From NCBI GenBank assembly GCA_018389105.1, contig JACATO010000995.1, positions 62,001 to 126,000 on the forward strand: a stretch of DNA of 64,000 nucleotides. Direction: 5' to 3'. This DNA comes from Nautilus pompilius. Taxonomy: Eukaryota > Mollusca > Cephalopoda > Nautilida > Nautilidae. The stretch's first letter is position 1. Each line of letters opens with the position of its first letter. The notes under the pieces are model-generated. The model was not told the DNA's origin and did no database searches. It was given only the letters and a program-made list of their open reading frames with translations. Made by a program: the position numbers and the translations under genes. This document shows, one piece after another, positions 45,701-60,700 of this stretch.

Positions 45701-48700
45701 GTTAACCATAGATGCTGTATGGGAGAGTGAGCTTTGTTGTTTTTGTGGAACAGACCATAACATCTGTCAAATACAGGAGGCTAAAGGCTCCTTTCTTGGA
45801 CAGAAGTATTTGGATGGCTGTTGCCATGGCCACTGAACAAAAATGCTAATTGTATGAGACAGGAAAAATGATAAAAGATTTTGGCTCAACTGTTAAATAT
45901 TAAATGTCGAAGTTAAATCACTTTTAGTGAGATCAATACTCCGAGAGGGGTTATTATTCTTTTCCGGTATCGCCTGTAAGTGTGTCATACAGGGCAGTGG
46001 AAGTGTTGTGCAGGGCATGTCTCAATTTCTTAATTGCAGAGCTTTACAAAATCATTTGTAACTAAAACCATAAAACATTCCTTTGTCAGTATCAGAGAAA
46101 AGAAAAGAGAATTTAGTTTTTACGTTTCAAAAAGGTTGCTGAATGTTGAAGGGGAGAAGATGTAAATAATTGCTGTGTTGTCTGCAACAAGAGAGGGAGT
46201 CATACAGAGCGTATTATATCCCATCAGTATTTCTGAAGAGAAAAACTGTCTCTAACAAGCACTTACCCAATGCCATGTGAATAAAAGTATTTTGCAATTC
46301 ATACATGACATTAATTGCTAGAATAGTGAATAAAGCATATACCAAAAAATTATCTGATGCAGACTTTGTCATCTTTTTTTGGTGTCACAGGGGCAGTGCC
46401 ATGTGTAGAGTCCATTGTACCCTAAAACTGCAAAAGATTTAGAAGGGTTTTTACAAAATGTTTACGTGAACAAGGTGACCCTGATGTTTGTTTGTTTATT
46501 TGGAGTTTATCTGAATGACCAGTCTTGATCGTACTAGTAATAGTTACAATGGGCTTAGATATGATGAGAAGTTTTTGAATAGTAAAAATGGACTCAAAAT
46601 TTTTTCTTGACTTTTATTATTTATCTGAGATTTTTTCTTTTGGACTCCTCCTCCAGGACAACAGAATATTTGTGAAAATATTCTTATATCTTCTGCACAT
46701 TTACCTTCTACTTGCAGTGATCACAATAATAATATGCCAGATATCACAGCTGTAAATTAATATCTCCCCTGAAGAATGTGGTACCAGTCATGTGCTGCCA
46801 GTGTTAAGTTAGAAAAAACAAATGGATAAGCTTAATTTACGATTTTAAAGGCTTCTGTAAAAACTTGTTCATCCAAAAATGTCATATGGGACATGTCTCA
46901 CATCATTTCATCAATTGTTTTTTCTCGGTTGTTTAATATCTGTAAAAGTATTTTGGATTGACCCCAATTTATTTAAAATTTATACTTTATGACTCAGAAA
47001 GCCAAAATGCAGTTCTTGCTGAAGCAGTTCAATGAACAGTTGTTATATTTCTTAGCAGATTTTGTCAAAATCGAGGTCCATAGCAAAATCTGCCATATTT
47101 AAATAAACTGGATGTTGTGATGGCAAAAAAATTATTTTCCAAGTAACTCTGATAGCCGGAGAACAATGCCAAAAAACTTACAAACACAATAAAATTATTT
47201 TTAAGATCTAGGTAAAATGTCCACTTAATCATGAAATAGCCCTGTTTAGTCTCACAGCAACTCACACTCACTCTCTCACTCTCTCACACTCACTCACTCT
47301 CACTCACTCTCTCACACTCACTCATAAAAATTTAAGCTAATCAATTCTGGACCTACATTTTGTTTAGCTTTCTTTCAAATGCAACAGTAATTGAAAAGGA
47401 GAGCTATCAAGGATAAGAATGATACTACAATTTCTAATTGAAACAAAAGATTACACTGATTGATTTACAAATTTGGGGATAATATTGACAAGGATTTGTT
47501 TTTAATAATATAGTAAAACTGATTTGCATTTGAATCTACATCTGAAACAAAAAAATTTTTTTATTTATGATAATATGCAAATGTTTTAGGCAACTCTAAA
47601 TGTTGGAAGATTCTTGTTATATTTTTATGTAGTGTATGTACCAATTGTTATTGTAGTGCAGAAATGCAATGTAAAATGCCAGCTAGCTTACCAACTTTTG
47701 TGTATCAGTAATAATGCCAGCTTTTCACATTGATTAAGTATTAGAACACTGATATACGACAGGATGTTTCATAAATTAGTTGACGTATGTTGTTCATAAT
47801 CAACATTTCTCAGTCTAAGGGATTATCAAGAACTGAGTATATTCCCAAAAGCCTTAAACAGTGGAGGACCTTAGGACTTAAAACAAAGATTAATTTCTCC
47901 TAATCTCCAAACTGATAAACTCCATATCCCCCACACAATTTTCCCTTTTCAGAAAAGGTTACAACAATTTGTGACTGCAGGTGGTCACCAATTTGAGTAT
48001 CACATCTGACCTAGGCTTCCACTTTCATGAATTTCCTTTATTTTACTTTGTACTTGTCACTTTGTTTGAAATTTTATTTTGTAATTGAAAATGATATATT
48101 ATTTATGAAACATTCTCTACAATGAGATTGCCATGTAAATTAAGTATATTCTCGTACTAGAAATTATGAAAATAATTTTTGCTCAAAGGGCACCTTTTTT
48201 AAAAAAGAAATAGAATGGAGTAACTGTTTTTAAAAATTACTGGTTTTGTGTGCTGGTAATTTTAACTTATGAACAAATCAACTGATGATAAAGCAACGTG
48301 GTAATCATGTTGACCATATGATTAATGATGGTTGCCAATCATCTTTTAAAAATTTGTCTTTGGTCTGTGATAAACATTTCATTCATGATTTGCTATGTAT
48401 TGTTATTTAACCAGAAACTTAGATTAACAGTTTACACATAAGAAAAAACTTCTTTTTTTTTTTCTGAGTATACTTACTGTATATTTAAGATAAAAATTCT
48501 AGAGTGACCTAAGACTTTTGCATAGTAAGGTATTTGACAAGCTTGCATTGTAGTTTTTAGTGAGACTTAAGTTCTTAAGTGAAATTACTTTTATAATATG
48601 AATAATTTTAATAAATTATTTTTATCAATTTTATATAGTGGGTGAATGTAAAGTTACTTCCTGCATTCCATTGCTTATAACTCCCAAAATAAACAGGAAT

Positions 48701-51700
48701 GAGTATTGATATCTTACAAAAACAATCATATCAATTTTAAAAAAATTTTCTTTTGAAAAAGTTTAATTGTAACAGAAAACAGTAAAAAAAAAAAAAAAAT
48801 CAGCTAACAAAAAATTTATTGAAAAAAATTGTATTAACACTTTGATGAACTTGTTTCACTTGTTACATGAGTTCAACTGGTGCTCTGGGTCAGCAGAAAA
48901 GGGCTTCATCTTGAATGAAAACACCTTTAGTTTCTGCACATCACTTTCCACAGTTTCCTGAGGTAGGCCAGTAGATCTGCCAACTCATTGTTTTCGGTAT
49001 CACTTTCCAACTGTGTGTGTGTGTTTTTTCAGTATCTCAAGATACTGTAGATAGCTGATGCTGGTTTGGTAGCACTCTTGGGTTACCAAGTGGAGATTCC
49101 TGGTTCAAATCTTTGTGTTAGCTGTCTACAGTATCTTGAGATACTGAAAACACATTACAGATACTGCAGTGAGTTCTGTAGCAAAATACCTTCATTGAGG
49201 GCTGTTTTCTGTATTGGAGGGGGTAATCTTGTTTCTGATTTCCAATGGCACTTGAATTTCCACAGCAGCAGTTGGGAGTCCTGATTGTGCTGCATTGGCC
49301 ACCCTGTTAGCTCATAGTTATGGATTCAATTACAAAAGGCTCTTAGGCTATGTGGGCCTTAATGAACACCAGTCACTATAAACTTGTGTAGATACATTTT
49401 GTTAACCCTAATTCTGATTTTCTTCCACAGCCAAACAAGAGAGTTCTAGTAGGGGCTTTTTTTTTTTTTTTATAGTGACGTTAGAAGTGGCAGACTCCGC
49501 AATTCACAGGATTAGATGCTTGTTAGTAACAACGGCATGTTATCATATAACATACTTTTAGGCAGTGATGCTTGTAGAAGACAGAAGAATACCAGTAATT
49601 TGTTTACTTTGGCTAAGTTAAATAATAAAAAAAAAAGAGAAAAAATCTTCCACTTGACCCCCCCCCCCCCTCTAGGGTTCATGGAGGGGACAGAATTGTA
49701 GATGATGGAATTATGAAAAGCTGCTTAATCCAAGTTTTGTAAAGTTGAGGAAAGCTGACAACCCGTCTGCTTATTGTGAACTGGAATACTCCAAGAAAAT
49801 GGAAGAAACACATCTGCAGCCCCGTACAGGGTAGTAGAGCTTGCTATTAAAGGTTCTTTTGCTCTGTAAAGGGTTAAGCCAAAGATTTAAAGTGGTGCCT
49901 GCAACATTTTTTTTCATACTGATTTTTTTGGAGGGAGTCTCATAATTTGCATCGAAGTAAAGGCATAATTTTATAATGTACATGGTTGGTTGGTTTTATT
50001 TTTAGCATTTGTGAAGAATTGGTTTTTAGGGCACAGATTTCTATCATATTGCTAAAGTAAACCCCCCTTTTTTTTCTTTCTTGTTTTTTTTTTTAAATTC
50101 TACATTCTTCTGCTTAAAGTTTTTCTCAGAAGGGGGTGGAATGGAATGGCTAACTTCTATTTGCAGCTACAATTACCAGTTATGTTTGGAAAGGCACCCA
50201 CTGCCAGTTAACTCCTTACTGATCAAGTTGCAGCAAAGAGAACAACAAAAACCAAAAAAATTCCAGGTATGCCAGCCTTGACCAAAGTAGCAACATTCCT
50301 GTGGGATGTTCTGGAAGGTTACAGGGTGGGGGGGGCAAGTTATTTCCTCTGTTTTGACAAAAATCTACCATACTTTTCCACACTATATTTGTGGATTAGT
50401 GAGCACATAAATTGACTTTGCTGTTTTTCTTTTGGTTCTTGGTTTGTTTCTAAAATTTCTTTTTTTGTTTTTAACCTAAATCGAAGAAAACTAATGTCCA
50501 GCCACACTCCAACCGTGGTAGTCGTCGTTTTGGTTAAGTAGATCTGAGAGCAATTTTTCCACACCACCCAACGGCTGTAAGTGATGACAGCGTAGTTAGG
50601 GTTAGTGTCTGTCTGTCTGTCTGCCTCTCTTTTTTTTTTTCAATTTTTAAAATACTCTTGAATCATTATTCTGCTCACAAATAATAATAATAATAATAAT
50701 AATAAATTCAGTTTTGCAAGTGCATAAATGAAAACAGGATTTGTTTATTCATCTCAATAGTTAGGAGTAAAACCTAGAAAATGCCAGGGAGGTTCAAGCA
50801 AAAGTTAAATTTTAGTATTTGTTGATATATGCAAAAAACACAAACAACGTCTCATCTTGGCGCAGAGGTCATGGTGCTGCTAGATGACTGGAATGCAGTG
50901 CTGCTGTTGCTTGCTGGAGCCAAGTGCTAGTAATACAGTAAACAAAATACTTAGTTTTTTGACTAAGGAGAGGGTTAAATTTTTCAAAATTCATCCCAAA
51001 GTTTGTGGTGCAATTTAAGTGATGATTGCCTATCATGGAAAACTGTGCAAACCTGGTAAAGGCTGTTCAAAGGTGATTGTGTCAGGGTAGACTGCAGCAA
51101 GTATCTGAGTGCAAGATGGTTTGCAGCCATGTCTACAAGTATCCATGGAGACTGTCCATGAGTGATCTCGCTGAAGAACTAACTGTGGTATGGGTCACAG
51201 CACTCTGGATAGTTTTGGTTTCTTTAAGAATCTGATTTTATTCAACCCCCTGAAATAAAATACAAACAGTTACTTTGGTTTACAAAAAGCATAATTAAAT
51301 TTGATTTACCACAGTCCATAGGATGACAATGACCAGCTTAGGTCCCCTGCAGGTAAACCAATATTAACCAACACTATTATTTTCACATCCTCTTTGTGTC
51401 CTGGAGAAATCTAGACAAGTGATACTGAAGTTGTTGAATCAGGCACTGATTTTTCTGATGATCATTTTATGCTGAAAGTGAAGAGGCTTGCTCGTAGTTT
51501 TTGCTAACAGTTATTAAACTGAGAGAGAGACTGACTGACTCCACAAGTCTAATGACTAAATGGAAACCATTTGTATAGGCTCATGTACACATCTGAACTT
51601 GCAAAACTATGCTGTGTGATGGTGAGATACGTGTATAGATTGCTTATCAACATATGATAATGCAAGAACTCAAATGAAAAAAAAAAATTTGTTTATAAAG

Positions 51701-54700
51701 CATAAAGCTAATTAAATTTTAATACATCACAGGATAAATACTAATATACATCAGACACTGCTATAAATTTCAGTATATAATTTTTTAGTTTGGATGTCAG
51801 ATATGCACTTATCTGGGTATTGATTATTTCGGGTCCTTCAGCATCTGATAATCTGTAAAGAGTCAGCGTTTTGGATTTCAAAAGAATTGAATAGATTTCA
51901 AGAGTGGGAATGCTTGACAATTTGTACCAAGTTAAGGCAGCATTATGACACTGAGGATGACTTGATGAATAGCTTGAATGAGATGGAACTTTAGTCCTTC
52001 ACTACACATTTAAGAATCACTCCTCCATGCAGCAGTGGCACCAAGGTTCACTTCACCCCAAAGATAGATAGCCAAGAAGACCATGATCACAGTGTTTTTA
52101 GATCATAGAAGTGTACATTTTGATGATCTAGGTAAATGTCCCACCAATGCATTTTAGTACTGTAACTCTACAAAAGATGTTAGCAGTAATTCACAAGGAC
52201 TGATCAATGAAGGTGTAGTCCTTTTACAAGATACACCTCCTTCCTCCATATAATGTGGCTGAAATGTAGAGAAGAGTATGCCTCCAATCATGCATATTTT
52301 GGGAAGTGGAGAAGCAAAATTTGGAACACTGACTTCTTTGTTGGCTACATTCCTTAAGTATAACTAAGCTGGTATCATGTGAGTCACTTGTAAATGTGAT
52401 AAGTGCATGTGTGTTCATGGAGAATGTGCCACAAAATAGAGGTTGGATGGCATCTCAGTAATTTAATTTTTGGTGATTAGAAGTGTTCCTTTCACATGAA
52501 CTACCTTTTTTATATTGTTTGCCCATCTTTGGTATAAAAGGCAAATTTGCATTATTATATTACATCATTGATTTTTCTGACTACTACAAAAAAAAACTTG
52601 CCTTAAAATGTTACAGCAAACAAACCAAAATGTTGCTATATATATGTGAAAAATAAGGTCATAAACTAGAATTAGACTGATTTTTTAAATTTGATGTCTG
52701 TCAAGTATCACAAATGTATGAACTATTTTCTCCATTGAGCAGTACCTGCTAAAAGCTACTGTGGAGACTAATGTTCTAAATTTACTATTATTATTAAGAG
52801 AACTCATAGGAAAAAACTTATCTAAAATCTAAGTCTGAAATATTCACTGTTTGCATTATGAGAAATCTGTTGATTTTGCCATTACTTGTTGAACCATGTG
52901 ACTGGAGCAGACCAGCCAGCCAGAGATCGTTCTCTCTATTGTATCCTTGCCACCTATTTGGGGCTGGCAGTGTAATGAGGCTTCTGTGTCCATTTGAGGA
53001 GATCTACAATTTAAAGTGGCCTGACTGTTCTTGGAGCATGATACTGTGATTGAAGTGAGTGATACTTTTGGACATGTCCTGTACATTCCATCTTGAGAGC
53101 ATTCTTGCAGGGTGTTTTAATTTAAACTAGTTCAGCAGAGATCAGTTAATGGAGCATGATTTTATTGTTGATTTGTATAACAAGAATAATTTAATCAACC
53201 TTCAGTGCTGAACAATGAATAAAATAATTTGAAGTTATGTAATACCTGTATTTCAAAAAAAGGAGCCATGGTTTACAAAATTAAGTTTCACACATTCCAG
53301 GTAATACTTAAGTGGTTGCTGTGCAGGAGGTAAGATGGGTTATAGACTCTATCTAGACTCAGCAAGGTCAAGAAACCTTGTGCCAAGTTTTTTTTTATAT
53401 ATCAAGTACTATCCTCTTTGAACTTCTTGGTAAACATGCTTAAAGATAATCTCTTAGGCAGAAGAGTGAGTATTATTGTATAAGTTAGAGGCTGTTATGT
53501 TGAATCAGTTGTGCTCATTATCCAAATTTTCAAATTATTTTCAGGTATTGATTTTAAGATAAAAACAGTAGAATTAGGAGGAAAGAAGATAAAATTACAA
53601 ATATGGTAAGTGATGATTCTTTTCTTTTTTTTATTATTAATTATTAGAACCACATTATTACAGTTTCTTAAAATCAAATGAATTGGAAATTCTTCCAATT
53701 ATATTTTAGGAGTTGTTGTCCATGATTGTTGACATTGTTACAAGCCGTCTCACTTTTTGCTTTTCTTTCCTCTTCTGAAACTTCTCACATAAGAGCTAAA
53801 ATCAACTTTGTTGGTGGCATTTTGAACCTGCATTACCACAGGTAGCCCCATTAGTTTATGGCCATTTGATTGATGCACAGCAGAGAGACTTATTTAGTGG
53901 TCTCTACGCTATAGGCTGCTGTTAGGTTGTATTCATTTTCCTGATGGTTTTCTATATATATATGTTATTGGTTTAACCATCAGTTTCTCTGCACAATGAA
54001 GAATTAACCTAGGAAAAAGAAACTGATATACAAAAATCCTAGCTGTTTTTTTTTATAGGTGTATGCATTCTAATGTTTAATAGTGAAAACTTAAATTAAA
54101 AATAACAGAATCTTGGTGGGCTTATTCAGTTTTCTTGAGGAGAAAGAAACAGGTGAAGGCTCTGATACCACACATGGAAATCATTTTCACTTGTCTGATG
54201 TTAAAATTCTTGTCAAACCTGGATTAAGATTCTGAAATGCCTGCATAGCTTTAGCACTTCATTCTCTGATTCTGCTTCTTAATAGGTAAGTTTGGACTTT
54301 TGTTATAGCATTGTATACTTAAAGGTGTTTTTTTTTTTTTTAAATTTATTCTGCTGTTTTCCAAGGATGTACATCTGTGCATGCAGTTTTATTCCTGTCA
54401 TTGCTGTCAGTGCATTTCAGCCATACATACATCTGACACTTCAGGTGGATGAACGGACACATTTTTGCCAGTTTAATTTTCTTTCAAAGCAAACAAAAAA
54501 AGGGGGGAATTGTTTTTGTTGTTGTTGCGTGTTATTAGTTAGTGATTACAAAATCTTTGTGGTGTTTGTTCATGTGGTTTGTTTCCTCCATCTTTAATCT
54601 TACGATTTTTGTCATGGCAGAACAACTGTTGATGCTGATTCCTGTGAGGGATTGCAGATAGATTTTTAAAGATAAAGGAATGTAATTCGTTGGTATTTTG

Positions 54701-57700
54701 AAAGTGATATTGGCAGTAATTGTACAAACCTTTTTGTTTTGGGGAAATGTAGATCTGGTTGTTGAGGAATGATGCTGGCAGTATTTCTTTCTTTTTAAAA
54801 GGGTTAATTTGATTACCAGGAACATTTTGAATATACCAGTTTAAAGTCTTGTAGTTAGGTTGTGGGTGTATTTGTTTGCTGGTGGAGATGGCCAGCTTTG
54901 TTATTTTTCCATTACTTGTATGCAATATTAAGCTTGTTAATGTGTTTTGAAAAAGAAAAAAAATCATTTGTGAAGTATTTTTATTTTCCTGTTTTGCACG
55001 AAGCTTTTACCAGTAGGTTGACAATGTGTGCGCTGTTAGAATGTGTTTTCTTTGAGTGTTTTTACTGTGGTGGCAGGGACACAGCCGGTCAGGAACGATT
55101 CCACACAATTACTACCTCCTATTACCGAGGGGCGATGGGCATTATGCTAGTGTACGACATCACAAATGCTAAGACATTCGACAATATCTCCAAGTGGTTA
55201 CGAAATATCGACGAGGTAAGTAATTTTATTGTAGAACACCCCTGCCCTGTGGATTGTTCTTTCTCTTCAGCCTCAACCCTGCAAACTCTTATTTGGCTGG
55301 TATAAAACCCAAATGGAGTGGGTGGGGCCTGGACTTTTGGTCACATGTTGTTGACACGTGTTCACCACTTATGCATTGACAGTAATCTGCCAACATTTCC
55401 TTAGTTGTGTTTTCATCCAGCTAAACAATAGCTAACTAATACAGTTATTATTAATTTTCTTTTTTCTCTGTCTTTTCTAGTGAAGAGACCTTTGGAGCTC
55501 CTGAATTTATTATTTGGGGCTCACCTGTGGCTATTGTAACCTTGAAACTTCCATTTGGTTGACACGTGAAAGAAGCTTAATTTACATAACAAACCTTTAC
55601 TTATGATTGCTTGCTTTTAAACTAGGAGGAAGAAAATTTAAAATAGTTTTTGTTCAAGGATATGACTTTCCTTTTTTTTTTTTGAATGTTTATTTGCAAA
55701 TCATTAAGTTAAGCATCCTAATGAAATGTAATTTTCTGTAGAACATGATGTATAGATAGATGCGCATAGGAACCAAGTTTTTTTTTTTTAAAAGAAATAG
55801 TGGAAAAAATGTTTTTTAAATATCTCGATTGGGAAATGTTTTTGACTTCCTTGGAAGAGATAGATTCCAGAAAATCATTTGTTGATGTCAGTAATAGAAT
55901 AATGAAGAATTTCCTCTCAACTTTTCTATCTGATAATTTTCTGTTTGCTTTGAGCGGGTTTTGCTCCAGCATGTTTGTGGGTTTCCACTGAGCCACTGTA
56001 AAGCAGCTGTCCCCAGGCTGCTTACTGACTTAACAGCACTGTGACTGAGTGAATGCTCTCATTCAAGCCTCTGAGCCGAGCACTTGCTTTTGTGAGAGAG
56101 ATTAGGATGGTTGGGATTCCTCTAGAGTAGTTTGCCAAACATTTTATGTATGTGGATCAATGTTGGATTTCATAGTCTAGATAACAATAGCATCTGAATT
56201 ATTACCTCAGTTTTACTTTGAATGATGAGTGTGGAATCCAGCCTAATTTAGCTACACTATCAGAAGCTTTTAAATGGTTGCCCTTAGGCTCATTATAATC
56301 TGGGAGGATGAGCTGTAACCTCCAAGACTGTTAACCTGGTCATCCTCAGTCTCTAGAATTATCCAGGGTTCAAGACTGACTAGGATATCCGACCGGATGA
56401 CTTTTCATTGGCACTAAATGTGCCCTATTTACATGTTGGAAGACCGACTAGATAAGTTAGGAGGCCTTGTCTCGAGTGTTGGTTGTTGTAATTTTATTTC
56501 TCTTTCAATTACCTGGCTAATCTGTGTATGAGAAAAATAGATTTTCTAAAGGTCGACTTACATTTGTGGGTTGTTTTATATGCAAAAGAATTAATGCTGA
56601 GCTCTAATTTAAAACTAGCTCGAACACTAACTTTCACCCTTCCAGTCTTAATTTATAACCTTCCTAAATCATCTAACAGTTTTCTTATAAAGGAAATGAC
56701 ATTATTATTTTACTTTTTTTTTTACAAATATATTTTCACCTTTTGAATCTATTATTCTAAGAGAGATGTGGATGGGGGGGTATGAGTGGGCTACATCAGC
56801 TGTTAGATTACATCAGAGCCAGGTCTCTACATTTAGGGCTAATTAGGCATGAAATGCACTGCATAGAAGTTATGATTGTGCTGCATTGCACGATAGAAGG
56901 GGCTAAATATGAGGTCTGTCCAAAAAGAAACCAAACTTTTTAAAAAATAGATTTATTGTTTTACTTACAATTTAATCAGACTTGCTTCCTTCAAAATAGT
57001 TCCCTCCGCTGTTGATACACAGCTCCCAACGTTTTTTCCAGTTTTGGAACGCGTTTTCAGGGATAGTGCGTAGTTCTCATAGCGAATTTTCTTTGATATC
57101 TTCTATCATCTGAAATTGGTGACCTTTCAGAGTAGATTCCAACTTTGGGAACAAAAAAAAGTCTGCAGGGGCCAAATCCGGAGAGTAGGGCAGCTGGGGG
57201 ATGAGAGTCGTCTTGTGCTTTGCCAAAACGTCACGGATAAGGAGTGATGTGTGAGCAGGTGTGTCATCGTGGTGCAACATCCGGGTTTTGTTTTTCCATG
57301 CCTCAGCAATGCATGTTCAATTTTCCTTTTAAAATCATGTGGCACAAACTTTTACAGATGCCTACTTCTTCGGAAACTTCACGGACAGTCAGGCGATGAT
57401 TTCCACGGATCACAGCACGCACTTTCTCAATGTGATTATTGTCCAGATTTGGGATTGTCTTTGTTGGATGTTCTTCCCGATTTGAAACAATGGTACCACT
57501 AATGACATTGCCTATGACTCAAACAATCTTCCTCATAGGCCTGTTGCAACATTAGAAAAGTCTCCGTAAAAGTTTTTCCCAATTTGAAACAGAATTTCAC
57601 ACAAACATGTTGCTCTTCAAGATTCTTCATTGTTCAACTTTCGACAAATCACTAAGTGCACTAAACATACGTTCACTCTAGCATGTGTAGATCAATGACC

Positions 57701-60700
57701 AACTGACGTGGCTTGATGCGCCTATTATTAGACTGAAGGTCAAGGTCACTGCTACACAACACTTCAGTCATGAGCATGCTGCACCGGCTTGTTGGTGTGC
57801 TGTTTTAAAAGTTTGGTTTCTTTTTTGGCAGACCTTGTATTTTAGAAACTTCTTACCCCTCAGATTTTCTCTATCCATATCTAACAAGCAAGCAGAACCA
57901 GCCAACTATAGAACAGTTCTTCTTCCCATTTTCTACCTGTTTTAAGCAAAAGTAGTTTGTAAACTGGTGATTTCCTGCATGAGTGGCAACCTGTTGCAGA
58001 ACCTAATCATCATTGGGCAGCATTAGTTAATGGAGCAGGTGGCTAATTAACGTGTAATCCAGTGTAATAGTTTTTGCTAATGTGATTTACTTAACATGTT
58101 GGTGATTAGATGTCTAATGGTGGCTGAAGAGTTATAGCAGAGAAATGCTGAGCAAGTGCTAACTAATACTCTGGATTGTTTGGAAGCTGCTTTATAGCAA
58201 GTCTGACTTGCAGATATGGGCAGAATTCAAAGTCCACACCCACCAAGTACAAAGAGGACATTCAACTCCGTGTATTGTTTGTCAGATCTTTCTTTCTTGA
58301 AGTTTCAAATACCCTTAAGAACCAAAATCAGTTCAGTCAGTTTTGATATTGCTGATGCTTTAAAAGTATATATATATATATTAATCTAACCAATGTTTGA
58401 TGTTTTTTTTTGTTTTCATAGCTGGATATTTTCTTGTTGGGAAAACTTAGATATAGTCAAACAAATGCACCCCCCTCTCTTTCACAGACACACCCACTCA
58501 CCAACACATGTCCTGCCTCTGATCAAAATGAAACTAGATTGATTGAAAGAGATGATTAACTTTGGATTCATAGTGAAATTTAAAGTAAACAGATTGCCAT
58601 CACCTGAGTCTTATGGAACACTTTATATTATATCAAGGGACCCAACTTTTTTTTTTTTTCAGTGGACTTCAACACATTAATTATTGCACTCCCCCCTCTT
58701 TTATATTTGAGAATTACAAACTAGCTGATATTGGTTTACAGGGTAATCCTGAAAAATCCGTGGGACTCCTGTTTGATGGGTATATTCTGACATTTAGAAA
58801 TACTGAGTAACAAAGTTTAAAGTTCAAAATGTCAGTCATGATCAGTGCATGCTTCCTCCAAATCCAAGAGAAAGCTCAAGAATCTGAAATAATGATATTT
58901 CTTTAGGCATTCCAACTTATTTGTTGCTAACTTATATTTATTTCTTTCATGAAATAGTAATAAATTCTCTTACTTCCGCTTTCTGAATTCCTAATTATCT
59001 TAATTAGGGATCCTGTGCATGCTAAATTCTAATTTGATTTGACCTTTCTCAGATATTTTAGTTATTAACTGTAAATAAGTTATAATTGCTAAATGACTTG
59101 GGCATAACTGATAAATCAATTTAAAAATGTCTTCTGATGTTAAAAGAGCAGATTTTAAAAAAAAATATCACAATTTTCTGAATTGATTTCAGTACTAAAA
59201 TTACCAGAAATTATCAACTGCAAAGAACTGTGGCAGCACTTGAATTTACTGAAATATTCAACTTATATATTGGTAAATAAATACAACTGTTTTTAGTTAT
59301 GAAGTATAGAGTTTATTAACAGATATCAGTGTAAGTGAAGATAACCTCTTTGATGTTTCTAGTTTGCAATTCTGAGCAAGAGACAGTGGCATGTGTTTTT
59401 GCAGGAATAGCTGTGAAGCATTATCAATTCTCTTTTGGAAGTTCATGGATGGTAGCTGATTTTCTGGTGACCCTCACAGAAAAAAATCTGGAGTGTGTGG
59501 TGGGTATTCATCTGGGCTGCAATGCCTATAGATTTTTCCCACGCACTGAAAACACGTCAGGTGTTATGATGTTACATTGAGACAAACTTCCTTTGTATGG
59601 TAGCATTAAAATGTGTTTATGCATCTTTTTGGGACACCCTGTAGTTACAAACGAGGACCTGTTTAAGGTGGAATATATATTAATTTGTCACAGATTATGG
59701 TGGAAGTTTTGCAAACCTTTGCAAATAGTTGTCATTTTACATTTAAGGATAACCCACATCTTTTCCCTGAAAGGCTAAGCTATAATACATTTTCATTTAT
59801 GGAAATTAGGAGATTAATTCTGGATTTTCTTAATGAACTGATGAACCTGTTGTATCAACCTTTACTCTATTGCCTTTTCAGGTGCAAAAGATCTTTTCTG
59901 ATGAGTGTTCGATAATGCTAAGTTTTCAGATCTCGTGAGTTAACCAGGTTGGATGTTTGAGCCACGTAATAACATTGCACACAAGCAGGATGAAAGCCCG
60001 ATGATGTCATCAGGGCAGACTTTCTGAGAAATAGGTTTATTAGTTAGCTATATTATTACCATAATGGTGATTCCAAAACTCCAGCTTCCAAAAAAAAAAC
60101 AAAAAAAAAAAACATCACCAATATGATGTTCTTATCTTACAATTATTTTCTTTCTAGATGCTGTACTAGTTAAATAGACAAGGTTTGTTTTGTTTGTTTG
60201 TAGGGATGTCCTCATTAATTAAATCAGCCAACTACTAGGTTTCATAATAGCAAATGGAAAAAAGTTTTAGTAAAAAAAAAAAAAATAACTGGAATATTGC
60301 TCCTGTGTGTTCCATATTACACAAGTTTTATTAACAAATCATTTTATCCAGATCAACACACAACTAGGGTCATCAATCTGGCTTGAAGTCAGAAAGGTGG
60401 TGGGAGGCAAAGATGGTAAATCCCACAGACATTCATTCATTCACCATCTCCACACTTAAATTCTCTCTCTTTCTGTCTGTCAAAAGTGTAACTTAGTATT
60501 TACGGTCAAAAGCTCTTCAATTTTTCACCACTTTCTGGATTAAGGCAGTTTCTTGTTGGGTTAAATATATACAGAATTGTGCACATGGATGTGAACAGGA
60601 TGGGAAAAAAAAAGTTTTTAGTAAACGGCATGTATTTTTAAGAATGGGACAAACCTTAATACAGGAAGACCCCGAGTTATGCAATACATAACCAACGTAA

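Larger units (their letters stand above)
42792..49020. other. RAB10 intron 1, first part
   Basis: The first 600 bases are GC-rich CpG-island sequence; the remainder is AT-rich and non-coding. The open frames in the island arise from low-complexity GC tracts. An unassigned GC-richer stretch lies at 45,430-45,800. No clear gene or mobile-element end was seen. Confidence 0.5.
49154..53544. other. RAB10 intron 1, last part
   Basis: AT-rich and non-coding, with homopolymer tracts (a C13 run at about 49,660), a TAA microsatellite, a SINE fragment and a possible mariner remnant. Nothing else was recognised before the exon 2 acceptor. Confidence 0.5.

Noticed and set aside
49054-49123. Functional tRNA gene
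   Set aside because: A- and B-box-like sequences are present, but a proper cloverleaf with acceptor stem pairing could not be drawn. It is flanked by transposon-like inverted repeats.
54535-54967. Minus-strand ORFs of 96 and 142 codons in RAB10 intron 2
   Set aside because: AT-rich, Asn/Lys/Ile-biased translations without motifs or splice context; most likely chance open frames.
59593-59650. Possible right end of a transposon (TTTTTGGGACACCCTGTA)
   Set aside because: No matching inverted partner or transposase was found nearby, so a solo end cannot be supported.
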